Positions 1 to 10,439 of a stretch of 64,000 nt of DNA are shown here, piece after piece; position 1 is the first letter of the stretch, and every line of letters starts with the position of its first letter. The stretch comes from Petrosia ficiformis. Lineage: Eukaryota > Porifera > Demospongiae > Haplosclerida > Petrosiidae. The notes beneath the pieces were generated by a model. It was not told where the DNA came from, searched no databases, and saw only the letters and a program-made list of their open reading frames with translations. The DNA is taken from the NCBI GenBank assembly GCA_947044365.1, contig OX345636.1, positions 22,229,466 to 22,293,465 of the forward strand, given 5' to 3'. The position numbers were made by a program, and so were the translations under genes.

Positions 1-1130
1 CCATTTATCATTGAAGAGCGTTCATTAAGTGTATAGCTCTTCGTGGAGGTGGAATATATTTTGTAGTAATGAAAACGCCTACAACTGCAATCAGCAGGGA
101 GATAATAAAAAAATTAAGCTGGCAGAATATTTCATCCTTGTTGTAGGAATGTTTTCCTTCAACAAATAATACAACATGATCAAATCATCAAAATCCTAAC
201 ATATGCGGATCCTATCTTGTATAAATCCACATATCCTATTTTTTGCTGGGTAATTAATTAAGTTGAAAAGAATCTAATATGAATTTTTTTAAGTTGAGAA
301 GAATCTAATATTAATGTACAATTAACATTGATAATTTCATCATCTTTGCTGTTATCCTAACAGATAGAGATAGAGAAAGAGTAAGAGTAAGATAAAAATA
401 ATAGTTGATACATAATTACAAATAGATTGATGAAATAGGGATTTTTTGTGCATTGACTAAAAATGTTTAAAAAAGGTGGAGTACATCCTTTATTGGATTT
501 TGCATATACAGAACATAGTTAGGCAAGTACAGTTGACTAATTTTATTTCAGTATTTGGGTATCACAAACAATTCATTAAAAAGCATTTGAAATATCCTTC
601 TTTAATTAACACAGGCTGCCTAGTCTTAAGTTACTATACTTTAAATAGTAACTGATTAGAACCCATCAAAAAATATTATTATACAGTTATAAAACATATG
701 ATTTACCGTTTTATCAAATCCACCCAAATATTTGTGCGTTCTTTGCATTTTACTTTCAGAGCCTGTTATCACTATGTAGCTTCCTAGAGAGATAAATTAT
801 TTCTTAATATTTCAAACACCCAGCTAAAAAGGAAAGAATGTAGGAAGAAGTAATTTTACTGATACACACACACACACACACAAAATTATATACATTATAT
901 GTAGTGATGTGATACGAGTAAAAAATAGTATTGTGTTTTGCTGCACAAAACACTGCAATATAGGGTGTAGTTTCAGTACACTGCATTATTTTTTTAAATT
1001 TGTATAGTAGTTCCAGATGTAATACTAACAATTATGTTGACTTTCTTATCATGAAATATAAATAGGATATTTTCCCAATTAGAATGAAATTTCATCAACT
1101 CCAGCTGAAAGTATTCTAACCATCACTTGT
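1..1130. other. AT-rich non-coding stretch
   Basis: No coding segment or recognisable element is visible. The only marked feature is a short CA microsatellite at about 863-882. The one ORF over this stretch (minus strand) reads through that repeat and has no family resemblance. Confidence 0.5.
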
Positions 1131-1145
1131 GATTTGAGCCCAGTT

Positions 1146-2372
1146 ATGTCTGATGATCATGATCATGATCATAATATTGTTACTCCATTAAGGTCAAACA
1201 GTACTAAAAGGAGACTGCCACTTTTTTCAGATGATAATTCAAAATCTCAAAAGAAGATAGTAATGTTGACAATGATGATGGATCCTCCACACATGCTCAA
1301 TTTTATCCAAAGGTTACTCCAGAGCTGCAGTGAAAAACGTGAAGAAGACCACATTCCACTTCCCAAGAATTATAAAGCAGATGTAGAAATCGCATTAAAA
1401 ACAACCCGAATGACAGTAGAAACAAGAAGTTCCTTCTTCAAAGTATTCGTTAAAAAATATCCAACTAGGACTGACTATATATAATGGTTGCTAGGACTAT
1501 TGTACAAAAATATTCATTCTTGAAGGCCCTTCCCCCTGACTCTCCTTATGTAAGTTTCAATTTTTTCATTTTACTTTACAGTTGCTGTATTATACTTTTA
1601 GGATGTTATTGTTCAGTCACTGGTGAATCGTTTTAAGGAGTTTAGGAGAGTGTCAAAAGTTAAACGTCCCCAGGAGAAACAGTTCGAGAGTGAAGAAAAG
1701 TGCAGCTGGACAATCACCAGAAATTAATAGAGTGCTTGAAAAACCAAACATACCACCAGGAGAAGATACAAACTCTTTCTCACAACATAACCAAATATTG
1801 AAGAAAGAATATAAAAAAAGGGATCCAAATATAACTTTAGTCGATGAACTGATGGAAGCATCATTTTCAATGCAGAGAAGAGATTTATTAGATAATTCTT
1901 GCGACATAACAACTATTTTTGCAAATTACCCATGTCTTCAAAATCCAGAATAGTGCAGTTGACTAAATTAGAATTCTATAATTAATTCTTTGATTCATTC
2001 ATTTTTATGGGCAGCTGCTTAAGGAAATGGGATTATTGTTGTAATGCTGATATTGAGAGTGAAGCACTCTCAATAAGGAAAAATGGAAGACATGGAATCC
2101 TAAAATAATACAAGCCAAACTTGAATCTCATCAAATTCGAAGTTACGGGTTTTACAATCATTAGACTTGGATAACATTTAATGTTTTTTCAATTTTGTTC
2201 TCTAAATTAATTTATGTATTTGCATATCTCTTCTAGAATTAGATATCATAGGACTCCTGCTGCTACCCTACATGATTCATTGCTACTACAGAATGAAGAA
2301 GAACTTGAAAGTACAGCGAAAGCAAATCCACATCCATTTATTTTGATAAAGGGCACTTATACTATCAGCTAG
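1146..2372 (+). pseudogene. SAMD3-like multicopy protein, broken
   Basis: Pieces in order resemble the body of the SAMD3-like proteins that are multicopy in fish and invertebrates. A first open stretch (1146-1484) ends in a stop. Directly after it (from 1486) another frame reads MVARTIVQKYSFLKALPP, matching the family's short IVxKYPFL block. A GT...AG intron (about 1551-1602) follows, then SLVNRFKEFRRVSK, the conserved RFKxxRR block. After a further frame change, 1690-1950 reads LKKEYKKRDPN and LMEASFSMQRRDLL and ends near YPCLQNPE, matching the LMxxTFxxRR and YPxL blocks. A last exon-like piece after an AG at 2235 contains HPFILIKGTYTIS and stops at 2372. The order of blocks is right but at least two frameshifts or stops break it. 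The family assignment is from memory of the motif order and its function is unknown. Confidence 0.55.
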
Positions 2373-2657
2373 ATTGCTATACCTTGTGACATGTGCTTTT
2401 TGATTACAATATACATTTTTGTACATGTAAATGTCATTTTTCAAGTGTTTAGCTCATATTTCCATGATCCATTAACAACACTGATAGTACATAACTTGAT
2501 GGCACCACTGTATTACCAGTATAACAGATAGTACATGTACATGTAGTTGCATTTTCCAACCACTGGTTAAAACTAAATGTACATCTACACGTACATGAAC
2601 TATATACTTTTGTCCTAGAAAGTGTAGATGATTAAACTCAAATTTATACAGGTTAAT

Positions 2658-2807
2658 GACATTTATCAAATTATGAAACAATAATTATTAAACTACATGA
2701 GAAAAGAATCGGTGTCTTGTATACAAATGACATTTATCAAATTATGAAACAATAATTATTAAACTACATGAGAAAAGAATCGGTGTCTTATATACAAATG
2801 ACATTTA
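2658..2807. repeat. 71-bp tandem duplication
   Basis: A 71-bp unit starting GACATTTATCAAATTATG begins at 2658 and again at 2729. A third partial start lies at 2800. The two full copies differ by about one base, so the duplication is recent. Confidence 0.9.
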
Positions 2808-2830
2808 TCTTTATGTAGTATGAGTATGAG

Positions 2831-2997
2831 CAGGGGTGTGGAAACAGCCAGTCATACAGGACATTGTCTGATAAATCTAGTGAATGTCCAGTAAATTAAA
2901 ACTGAACTGTATACGAAGTATATGGGGAGCAGGACAAGAGTAGTGAAAACAAGCCAGGATGTCCGGCAATTAGCTCACTATTTCCACACCACCCTTG
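2831..2997 (+). mobile_element. hAT-type MITE, copy 1 (167 bp)
   Basis: The element begins CAGGGGTGTGGAAA and ends TTTCCACACCACCCTTG, giving imperfect terminal inverted repeats. It is flanked by AGTATGAG (2823-2830) and GGTATGAG (2998-3005), an 8-bp target-site duplication with one mismatch, the size made by hAT transposases. An inverted copy of nearly the same length lies at 53169-53332. It has no coding capacity and must be mobilised in trans. A nearby 37-bp tandem repeat also carries the TATGAG string, so the TSD here is less decisive than at copy 2. Confidence 0.85.
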
Positions 2998-3070
2998 GGT
3001 ATGAGTCTCTATGACAATACATTTATGTAGTATGGGTATGAGTCTGTATGACAATACATTTATGTAGTAT
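2997..3070. repeat. 37-bp tandem repeat, two copies
   Basis: Two units, each starting GGGTATGAGTCT, run 2997-3033 and 3034-3070 and differ at about one position. The first unit abuts the right end of the MITE at 2831-2997. Confidence 0.85.
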
Positions 3071-3094
3071 AGATACATGTACATGCACTAGAAG

Positions 3095-3260
3095 CCATCA
3101 AAAAGGGTCGGCTAGATCCATCTTCCTTCGTCTATTGAAGCATGTGTTTTACATCACTGGCTGTCTTAATGACTCCTCTTTCCAACAAAGCAAGTTAGAA
3201 TCTTTGAACATGTATACTTCAAAAGACAAAAATATCATGAAACACCCCGCCCATAATTAT
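3095..3260 (+). repeat. Diverged fragment of the TTAA MITE family
   Basis: The order of short blocks (CTTCCTTCGTCTATTGAAGCA, then TTTTACATC, CTCTTTCCAACAAAG, TTAGAATCT) follows the interior of the element at 29472-30122 around 29925-30020. No ends are visible, so this is an old internal fragment. Confidence 0.5.
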
Positions 3261-4078
3261 AGCATAACTTATATAAATCTGCAGATAACAACAATAAGGA
3301 AAGGGTCATGCTAGTATAAGGGGCTTGTTGGCCCCCTATCACACCAGAATACCCTCTTATTTATCATTTTGCACATGCATTTGTTCAATGTAGTATCACA
3401 CATATTGCATACATAGGATATAGCAATTCACACCTACACATGTAACATTATTCACTTGTGACTGTGTTAGCGTGTACATTTACATGTACATGTACATTTC
3501 ACAGTGCTTGTAATGACATCCTCCAATTGGCTATTTTTCTGGACATTGCCTCTTTGTCTGGAAAAAATTGGATTTGTTCGGATAAATTGTTTGATTAGTT
3601 GTAAGCAGTATAGTAACCTCACAATGAAGAGTGGTAGACATCGAAATTTTTGAGGGGACTCAGTTACTCACTGGGTTCCAAAACGTTTGAGGGACTAAGT
3701 GACTCATTGAGTCCCGAATTTATGTACATATACATGTACACATTATGTTGCTAAGTATAAGTATCGTCATATGTGCACTACATGTATGACTCTCAGTACT
3801 AGTAGAGTCATACATAGATACATGTACACATATGTTGCTAAGTATAATTATGGTCATACCCGAGTGTAAATAGAAACAGGATCCTGCGAGTTCTATGCAA
3901 TATACCGTATATGAGGTATACTGACTATACTAGACACGAAAGAAAAAAGAAACCTTACAGATGATGAAGGCAGTGGTAGCTTTTCTGATATGCCAGTTGC
4001 TTGCGGTTGATTGGAAAGTAGTACATCTCTTATACTGGAGTACATAGTGTCAATCTGTCCAAAATAACAGTATATTAT
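3261..4078. other. Non-coding, simple direct repeats only
   Basis: No gene is seen. ACATGTACATGTAC-type strings recur (3478-3500, 3725, 3822). Two related stretches around 3722-3770 and 3815-3862 share ATGTTGCTAAGTATAA. The ORF at 3893-4114 on the minus strand has no family resemblance. Confidence 0.5.
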
Positions 4079-4158
4079 TGTGAATTTGGGATACACCATG
4101 CTGATGAGACCCAATAGGTCGAAACAATCTGATCAGTGTATGATTGTCCATGGTTTGC
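4079..4158 (-). repeat. Dispersed repeat, inverted partner at 55.7 kb
   Basis: The reverse complement of this stretch carries ACTGATCAGATTGTTTCGAC followed by CTATTGGGTCTCATCAGCA and TGTATCCCAAATTCACAAT. The same blocks occur in the same order on the plus strand at 55697-55780. The two loci are over 50 kb apart, so this is a dispersed element. I could not assign ends or class. Confidence 0.75.
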
Positions 4159-4710
4159 CCTGAAAATGTCACATGTACAAAAAATCAGTATCTACAAATA
4201 ATTCCGACACGAGTCCTTAAAGTGCTTGAAAGCACTTTCAGCACATTTTTTGAAATGCTTGGAGGGTGCTTTGAAGCAATTTTTAGCTACAAGCACTAAA
4301 TTGTGCTTGTGCTTGAGCTTGCACCTAAGCACATTATAGCATTACAAGTGCAAAGGCTTGAAGTGCTTTATACATTCTAAATTTTTAATCAATACTGGTA
4401 ATCAGTATGTGTAAATTGTACAAAGGACCAATTCAGCAGTTCTATTCACACTAATTCAGCTGCTATTTCAAATAATTCTTTTGATAGCTGCTATTTTCAC
4501 ATGTGGAAATAATTTCTTTGACAGCTGCTATTTTCACACTTTGAGACTGCTTTTAGGCTAAGATGGCTACCTACTGTTTTAATAACCCTCAGTCTTTGGA
4601 AGGCATCTTTTAAGGCCATATGTAAACAGATGAGACCATATCTGGAGTTACCACATCAAAGAGATTATGTCACCATCATATATAAATATAAATATAAATA
4701 TAAATATATG

Positions 4711-4819
4711 TATATGTTATGTCATGCTACAAGTGCTATATCACATTAATAAGCACCAAGCCTGAAGGCGAGGTGCTTATAAATGTGATATTGCACGAGT
4801 AGTGTGACATAACTAATAT
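4711..4819. repeat. Long imperfect hairpin (member of hairpin family)
   Basis: The arms pair GTGCTATATCACATTAATAA (from 4733) with its near-complement ending at 4796, and the stem continues outwards through GTTATGTCA / TGACATAAC. The apex is AAGCACC-AAGCCTGAAGGCGAG-GTGCTT. The same apex pattern, a short GC-rich mini-stem flanked by GAG, occurs in the hairpins at 58782-58914 and 59120-59286. Confidence 0.8.
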
Positions 4820-4925
4820 ATGTACATAATGAAGTCACATGTGTCTGTAAAAATCGCACATGCCCGCGTGTGCGCAGTCATGACACGCACTTGAAAATCG
4901 AAAGGGCAAGCTGGAAGCAGTAAAG

Positions 4926-5272
4926 ATAATAATTAATATTGTACCCTTCTATATGTTACTAGTACTCTTCATAGCTCATTAATAATTAATACTACCCTTC
5001 TAGTACTCTTCATAGCTCATTAATAATTGATATTGTACTCTTCTATGTTACTAGTACTCTTCATAGCTCATTAATAATTAATACTACCCTTCTAGTATTC
5101 TTCATAGCTCATTAATAATTGATATTGTACTCTTCTATGTTACTAGTACTCTTCATAGCTCATTAATATTGTACTCTTCTATATGTTACTAGTACTCTTC
5201 ATAGCTCATTAATAATTAATATTGTACTCTTCATAGCTCATTAATAATTAATACTACCCTTCTATATGTTAC
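4926..5272. repeat. Minisatellite, irregular units
   Basis: About seven repeats of the core TACTCTTCATAGCTCATTAA are interspersed with ATTGTACTCTTCTATATGTT and AATACTACCCTTCTAG spacers. Units vary in length because spacers are gained or lost, so this is a higher-order array rather than a simple tandem. Confidence 0.85.
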
Positions 5273-5450
5273 TAAATTAAGATTAGTCAATTGAAATGTA
5301 ATATTTACTCATTAATTCAATATTACACCACAATATATTGAGACATGTCCAGAAAAAAATCTAAAAAAATAATCTAAAAAAAAATCTACTTTTGAAAGAT
5401 ATATATATATACTATCTATAGAAATGGTCCCATACTTATACTACGTATAC

Positions 5451-5711
5451 TCAATGATCCTCGCCCTCCCGGTGCAATAGAAAATATGTTCCCACAGCTA
5501 ACACACCAGCCTGTTGGCACTCTGCTGCCCAATCCTTATAATGGCCAATTTCATGGATTATCTGATCTTGCTCTTGTTTCAAGAGGCTTTGGAACAGTTC
5601 GTCCACAAGTTGATTCTTTTCATTATATACTTCACAATGCACACCCGACCACTTTACAATCATACTTCGCATCCATGTTTTCAGATTTTGTCCTGATATG
5701 GCAGGTGTTGC
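5451..5711 (-). CDS. Unidentified exon-like segment (terminal exon?)
   Basis: Reading the minus strand, a good acceptor (ending TACATGTAG) precedes an open segment of about 87 codons from about 5711 to a stop at 5451. The peptide contains KTWMRSMIVKWSGVHCEVY, then an acidic, glutamine-rich stretch, and ends LHREGEDH. I do not recognise the family. It lies downstream of the MULE/ZSWIM-like remnant on the same strand and could be its last exon or an unrelated fragment. No frameshift is visible inside it. Confidence 0.35.
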   Translation of the reverse strand, partial: ATPAISGQNLKTWMRSMIVKWSGVHCEVYNEKNQLVDELFQSLLKQEQDQIIHEIGHYKDWAAECQQAGVLAVGTYFLLHREGEDH

Positions 5712-6233
5712 ACCTACATGTAAAGAAGTAACAACAATAGTGTTAGTAGAGTCAGCTTATGATTAAAATGCAGTAAAGAAATTAAAGCAATTGATTGCAA
5801 ACTCATTGCTAAATGCAAATTTAATGTATGTGTTAGGTGTAATTATTCTATTAATAATAATTAGTGATACACCAATAATCGGATCGGCTATCGGGCAAAT
5901 AATTGCACTAAATACAACTATCGGTATTGGTAGAAATTTACCGATAACATAAATTTCCATGCACACATGGTTTATTTAATGTGATTCTAATTAACGACCA
6001 TTAGTTAGTGTAAGTGTAAAAATAGCTAGTACTTCCAAAAAACTTCGCCTATTTGGTCTTTCAACACATGTACTCTTGTTAGCCACCTCAAGAATAAGCA
6101 CGTGGAAGAACACAAGGAGTTCGAGAAGCAAAAATAAAAGGTGCACCTTTAGGGCATTCATATTAATTTGTAATTTGTAATCACTTGCAGTGTTCAACCA
6201 AGCACAGCACAAGACACTACTGGCATCATTGTG

Positions 6234-6990
6234 CTAATAGAAGCACAAATGAAATACACAGCAATCACAGACAACTGACACTTGACTTTCATCATGAATT
6301 GGATTAGTACATCTTTCACAGTACCAAATGGGGTTTTCCTTAAGAATGTCAACAACACCCATTAGTGCTGACCAAGCATTCTGACTACAATACTTCCTAC
6401 AAGTTTCCAAGCATGAAACAGATATCTTTTCTGGTCTAACTTCAATATCATTCTCTTCTATTATTTTACCACATGCTATAGCACTATTAGCTACTTCAAC
6501 ATCAACAAACCAATATAGAATCACTATATAAATAATAGAGTGAAAGAAAGCTTAATGATAAATAAACAGACCTTTCTCTCTCTCTTGAGGAGTTTTTGTC
6601 AAGAATGGTACTGGTTTGCTTGACACTTTCTCTCCTTTGTCAATCCTATAACTGTTTTATCAGAGCCCTTAGGTTGGCCTCTTTTTCGAACTTTTGATAG
6701 CCATCAATGCACATCATTAAGTAGAGAGGCATTCTCAAATTGTTAAGTTTATATGTGGCATCAACAAGAATTACCTCAGGATATGAATCAAAAATGGTCT
6801 TCATAATACTGTCTTGAAACAATAAGCCTGTAAAACTGTTGCTAGCATCAGTGAATACTACTTCAACTGATGAACCTAAAAAGATTTAATTCACATTACA
6901 TGTACAAGTATGTGAATAATAATATTAATATACCTGACATATCTCTTAACTTCTTAACAAGAGTATCTAGACTATTTCCATCCTTTTTAC
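6234..6990 (-). pseudogene. MULE/ZSWIM-like transposase remnant with PHD-like finger
   Basis: On the minus strand, exon-like pieces run in order. First is LDTLVKKLRDMSG (6990-6933), ending at a GT donor. After an intron of about 55 bp with an AG acceptor comes VEVVFTDASNSFTGLLFQD and YPEVILVDATYKLNNLRMP, the DDE-region signature shared by ZSWIM1/3-type proteins (MULE superfamily). This joins abruptly to KRGQPKGSDKTVIGL, an AT-hook-like RGRPKG block, then WFVDVEVANSAIACGKIIEE and PIWYCERCT...VVCDCC, half of a PHD-like zinc finger, ending at a stop near 6234. The sudden jump from DATYKL to the RGRPKG block implies an internal deletion, and frame changes confirm it is dead. Such genes are domesticated or mobile MULE relatives. 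Confidence 0.65.
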
Positions 6991-6999
6991 TTTCTAGTA

Positions 7000-7560
7000 G
7001 ATTCCCCCTGTATGACCAGTTCTGTTAATCTTGGATGGTCATTCTTCACACGTAACTATTGAAGCAATTGAATCAGCGAGATCAAATGATGTACACATGT
7101 TAGTGTTTACCTTCACATATATTACAGCTGCTAGATGTAGGTGTTTTCAAGCCATTCAAACCTGTATTTTTGAAAGCAAGTCATCAATTCATAATGCAGA
7201 TAGGATGAGTCATTACAAATGATGTACTAGCTTCATTGGTTGGAGATGCCTGGTCACATGCTTTTACAACTCTAAATATAATGGCAGGCTTCAAAAAGTG
7301 CCCTTTCAATCCAGGAGAAATTTTTAGATCGTCAAGTAGCTCCTTCAAAAGCTGTCACCCCACCGGAAGTGTCAGTCAGTGTTCTCTTCTGAGAAGCAAT
7401 GTCTCTTTCAAAAATGCTATGAGGAAGAATATCATCTGAATACAGAAGAGCAAAAGATGAACTGACAACCACCTGTCCAAGTTGTGGCCTTATATTTGAT
7501 GAAGATAAGGATCTGCTGTGGTATGACTTGAAATGTTCTAATGCATCCATTGATGATATT
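7000..7560 (+). pseudogene. pogo-type DDE transposase, C-terminal half
   Basis: The plus strand reads LILDGHSSHVTIEAIESARS from 7024, the second-aspartate motif of DDE_1 (pogo/Tigger) transposases. Next come a degraded lip/His region, GDAWSHAFTTLNIMAGFKKC with FNPGE (7240-7320), and DRQVAPSKAVTPPEVS. Several frame changes occur (around 7120-7200, 7310, 7395). A final segment reads CPSCGLIFDEDKDLLWYD. Pogo elements move by cut-and-paste at TA sites. The 5' half is missing because the piece abuts the MULE remnant, so one inserted into or beside the other. Confidence 0.75.
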
Positions 7561-8099
7561 CCAGAGTTATTCATGTGTGTAGAATTAAATTTTTTTTTTA
7601 TAATGAACTTTTTAAAGTGGTGAAGAAGTGTTTTTGATAAAAAGTACAATAATGTTAATTGTATTGTTGTTACATGTTAGGTCAAAATTTCATCATGGCA
7701 CACCATATTCAGTTGTGGTCTAAGAAAAGTTCAGATTAGTTATTTTCATCCCTGCATTGACAAAAAACCTGCCTTATGGATTAAAATATAATTTTGATAT
7801 ACGATCCAAAATAGTCATTTAGGGGTCACACAAGTAATCACTGTATTGGAAACGCCCCTGACGTAATAATCGACACACAAAAAAGCAACGTAACTCAAAA
7901 AGTAAAACAAGTAAGTCCCTGTAACTTTCAAGATAACCAGTTCATTCTATTAGCTATATTTTTGATTTACTGATATACAAAGGTTTAAATGGGAAAAAAC
8001 TCACCAGATTGTGAAAACAGCTGATAAGGTAAATTCATTATATTTTATAAAAAATAAAGAATCTATGGCTGTGTAATGATAATATAAATCTTCTAGAGG
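7561..8099. other. No gene seen
   Basis: Low-complexity AT-rich sequence with stops in all frames. No repeat shared with the rest of the window was noticed. Confidence 0.4.
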
Positions 8100-8730
8100 A
8101 CTTCAGAGGTGCTGAAGAAGGTGAACCTGTACCACACACCACCTACAGGAAATGTAACACAAATCTACCAAACAATTAATAGCCAGTTACTAATGCATCT
8201 CCTCCATCCACAAATAACACACATCTGTTGACAGGTCCTAGGTACAGGCACAAACCAAGCTACACAGTCTTGATCCAACCAGTACAAATACAAGCATTTA
8301 CTGGATGCGTTGGACCAACATTTTCTATGCCTGATATGCCTGTTGATATGTTCACACATTTCTTTACAAATGATTTAGATTTAATAGATAAAATAGTAGT
8401 TCAAACTAATCTCTATGCTAGTCAGGTGCATTAGCAACTGGGAGAAGACACAGTGGAAGAATTAAAGGCATATTTTGGCTTCTGTAATTTAATGGTATGA
8501 ATCATTTGCTATCACTTGATGATTATTTGAAACTCGATATTGTTTTACACCAGTTGCTGATAAAATCACTCGTCAAAGGTTTAGAGGAATATCTCGCAAT
8601 TTGCACTTTACAAACAACATGTTACTACCAAAAAAGGGGGAACCAGGTTATGACAGTATTTTATAGCAAATACTCAACTCTCAACTCATTGTCAATTGGC
8701 TATCATGATTCCTTTTCAAGGTAGGAGTAG
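8100..8730 (+). pseudogene. piggyBac transposase, N-terminal half
   Basis: Translated pieces follow the start of the DDE_Tnp_1_7 domain: FTGCVGPTFSMPDMPVDMF, then FFTNDLDLIDKIVVQTNLYA (8230-8430), EELKAYFGFCNLM (8455-8495), MNHLLSLDDYLKLDIVLHQL (8497-8560), and after damage GLEEYLAI and LNSLSIGYHDSFSR (8690-8722). In piggyBac proteins these correspond to the TNxYA, lKafiG and LPslddYW blocks before the first catalytic aspartate. Stops and frame changes at about 8433 and 8640 make it non-functional, and the catalytic core is missing downstream. Confidence 0.7.
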
Positions 8731-9014
8731 TATGAAGCAGTAGCCAACAAGGTATTGACTGTAAACCATCTCATGTGGCCAGGAAGAATTACAGTACTTG
8801 TGTGCTTTAGTTAGGATAATCAATATACATTATCATGCTTAATCGACATTTCGTGTAACTCAATCAGTAGAACCCCAACCTCAACTTCACTTATCACTGT
8901 GTGTGACTGAACTTCATCTGGTAGTTGTGAAGTAAATTCTGTTTCAACAATACCAGTATTTTTCTCCTCCTATTGCTGTCCTACAGGTTCGAAATATATA
9001 TATATATATATATA
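8731..9014. other. No gene seen; TA repeat at end
   Basis: Nothing recognisable beyond a short TA run at about 8996-9016 that adjoins the Helitron-derived fragment. Confidence 0.4.
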
Positions 9015-9240
9015 TTATATAGACGAGGTATCTTTGGACTACATGAACCACTTGCATGCTGCCGGTCAAAAACCTATAGTAGTTTCCATACTAGGTCTAT
9101 CTAAATTTTCATTTTCACGTACCCATTTACATCGAGCATGCCTAGTTTTTTATTCTCCATATTAGCAGTACTAAGGTGTATGAAAACAAAGGTAAACAGG
9201 AGACGATAGAGAATTTCCAGCACTCTTATTTATTGGTTTC
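9015..9240 (-). pseudogene. Helitron ORF1 5' fragment, antisense
   Basis: The reverse complement matches the start of ORF1 in Helitron copy B (about 43590-43750). For example 9021-9060 is the complement of the stretch reading GCATGCAAGTGGTTCATG and CCAAAGATACCTCG there. It is diverged and truncated. It lies just upstream of a sense-oriented later part of the same ORF1 (9281-9990), so the 5' end of this element has been inverted. Confidence 0.8.
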
Positions 9241-9280
9241 ACCGGACATAAGTGACACAAACATATATACAGTAGCAGAT

Positions 9281-9990
9281 AAAGACTGATGAAGACTTGC
9301 TGACTTGAAACAACGTGCTAATATACGTGTCAGTGAGAAGACCTGTGATGACAGGTCGCATAGACTTGAGTCATGCGTGATCTTGAAGCTAGAGAGGTTT
9401 ATCTACAGGCAATTAGATCACATCATCAATCTACAAGAGCCTGTAATACTCCTGTTCTCATACCAGTGTAACTGGTGAAGAGCAAAGTCGACTTCATCAG
9501 TTATGTAAAAATTGGAGATTATTGTAAGCCCTAGTAATTCCTGCTTCTCATGTCGTATGTGACCTATGAAACAGTTGAGGACTTGATAACGTCATTATAC
9601 TCGCATCCAACAACTAAACCACTTGCTAATGTCTCTGAAGGTGAGTGTGTTGGTTATGTACACATTGTCAGTCCATACTGGGTAAAGGGAAAGTACCAGA
9701 TTATGCATGTATTTACAACATACAAGTTTTTTAAAGTCCCTCCTGTATTATCTGTGTTAAACACAATTGAGCAGAGGTTGATATCTAAACAGTACAACAT
9801 AGTACTTCCATTAAGTCAAAGAGCATTGGCTGGGCATAGTATATGAGTCTGAGGGGTGTAATGCTGACCAATTGATGAATCTGGTGTTGTACTAGTACAC
9901 TCATCATCATCAACTTATGCTTCAACCTCAACTGCTGATGGGGGAAGAGGGAGGTTCACCCTCTACTGTACAATCTGTGTTAAACACAAT
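9281..9990 (+). pseudogene. Helitron ORF1 fragment, sense
   Basis: This matches copy B from about 44213 to 45003. It covers the last of the arginine/glutamate repeats (LKQRANIRVSE), the SSTSAS-rich region and SYVTYETVEDLITSLYSHPT (9550-9620), with the downstream LNTIEQRLISKQYNIVLPLS block typical of the DUF6570-like domain. An internal duplication repeats the CACAATGGAGCAGAGGTTGA stretch at 9968-10020. Many stops are present. Together with 9015-9240 and 11396-17120 it probably formed one element before rearrangement. Confidence 0.8.
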
Positions 9991-10439
9991 GGAGCAGAGG
10001 TTGATATCTAAACAGTACAACATACTTGATTGACCCTAACAACATTATTTTACAGCGTATAAACATTAGTTTTTCAAATACACTGTCTCTCAATCTGCAT
10101 TTTTGCCTACAATTGAAAAAAAGCCTTCCACTGATGCACTGGAAGCTGGAGAATGAAGGCACTAGTTGTGGTAAATTTAGACTTGTATTTTAGATGAAGG
10201 TTTTTAGTTTCAGCACGAAGTCCACGAATTATTGGTAGTATTACACTAGCTGTCTCTTTCAATTTGTGACCCACTCAAAGGGTGATAAAACTGGACTCTA
10301 TCCACAATGTCATAATTTATTAATATTAATTATAATTATAATATGACTATCATAATTAATAATTATTATATTTTGTAATTCTTTATAATTCTAAAATTAT
10401 ATATAATTAACAGTATTATAGTATTATAAATTAAGTTAA

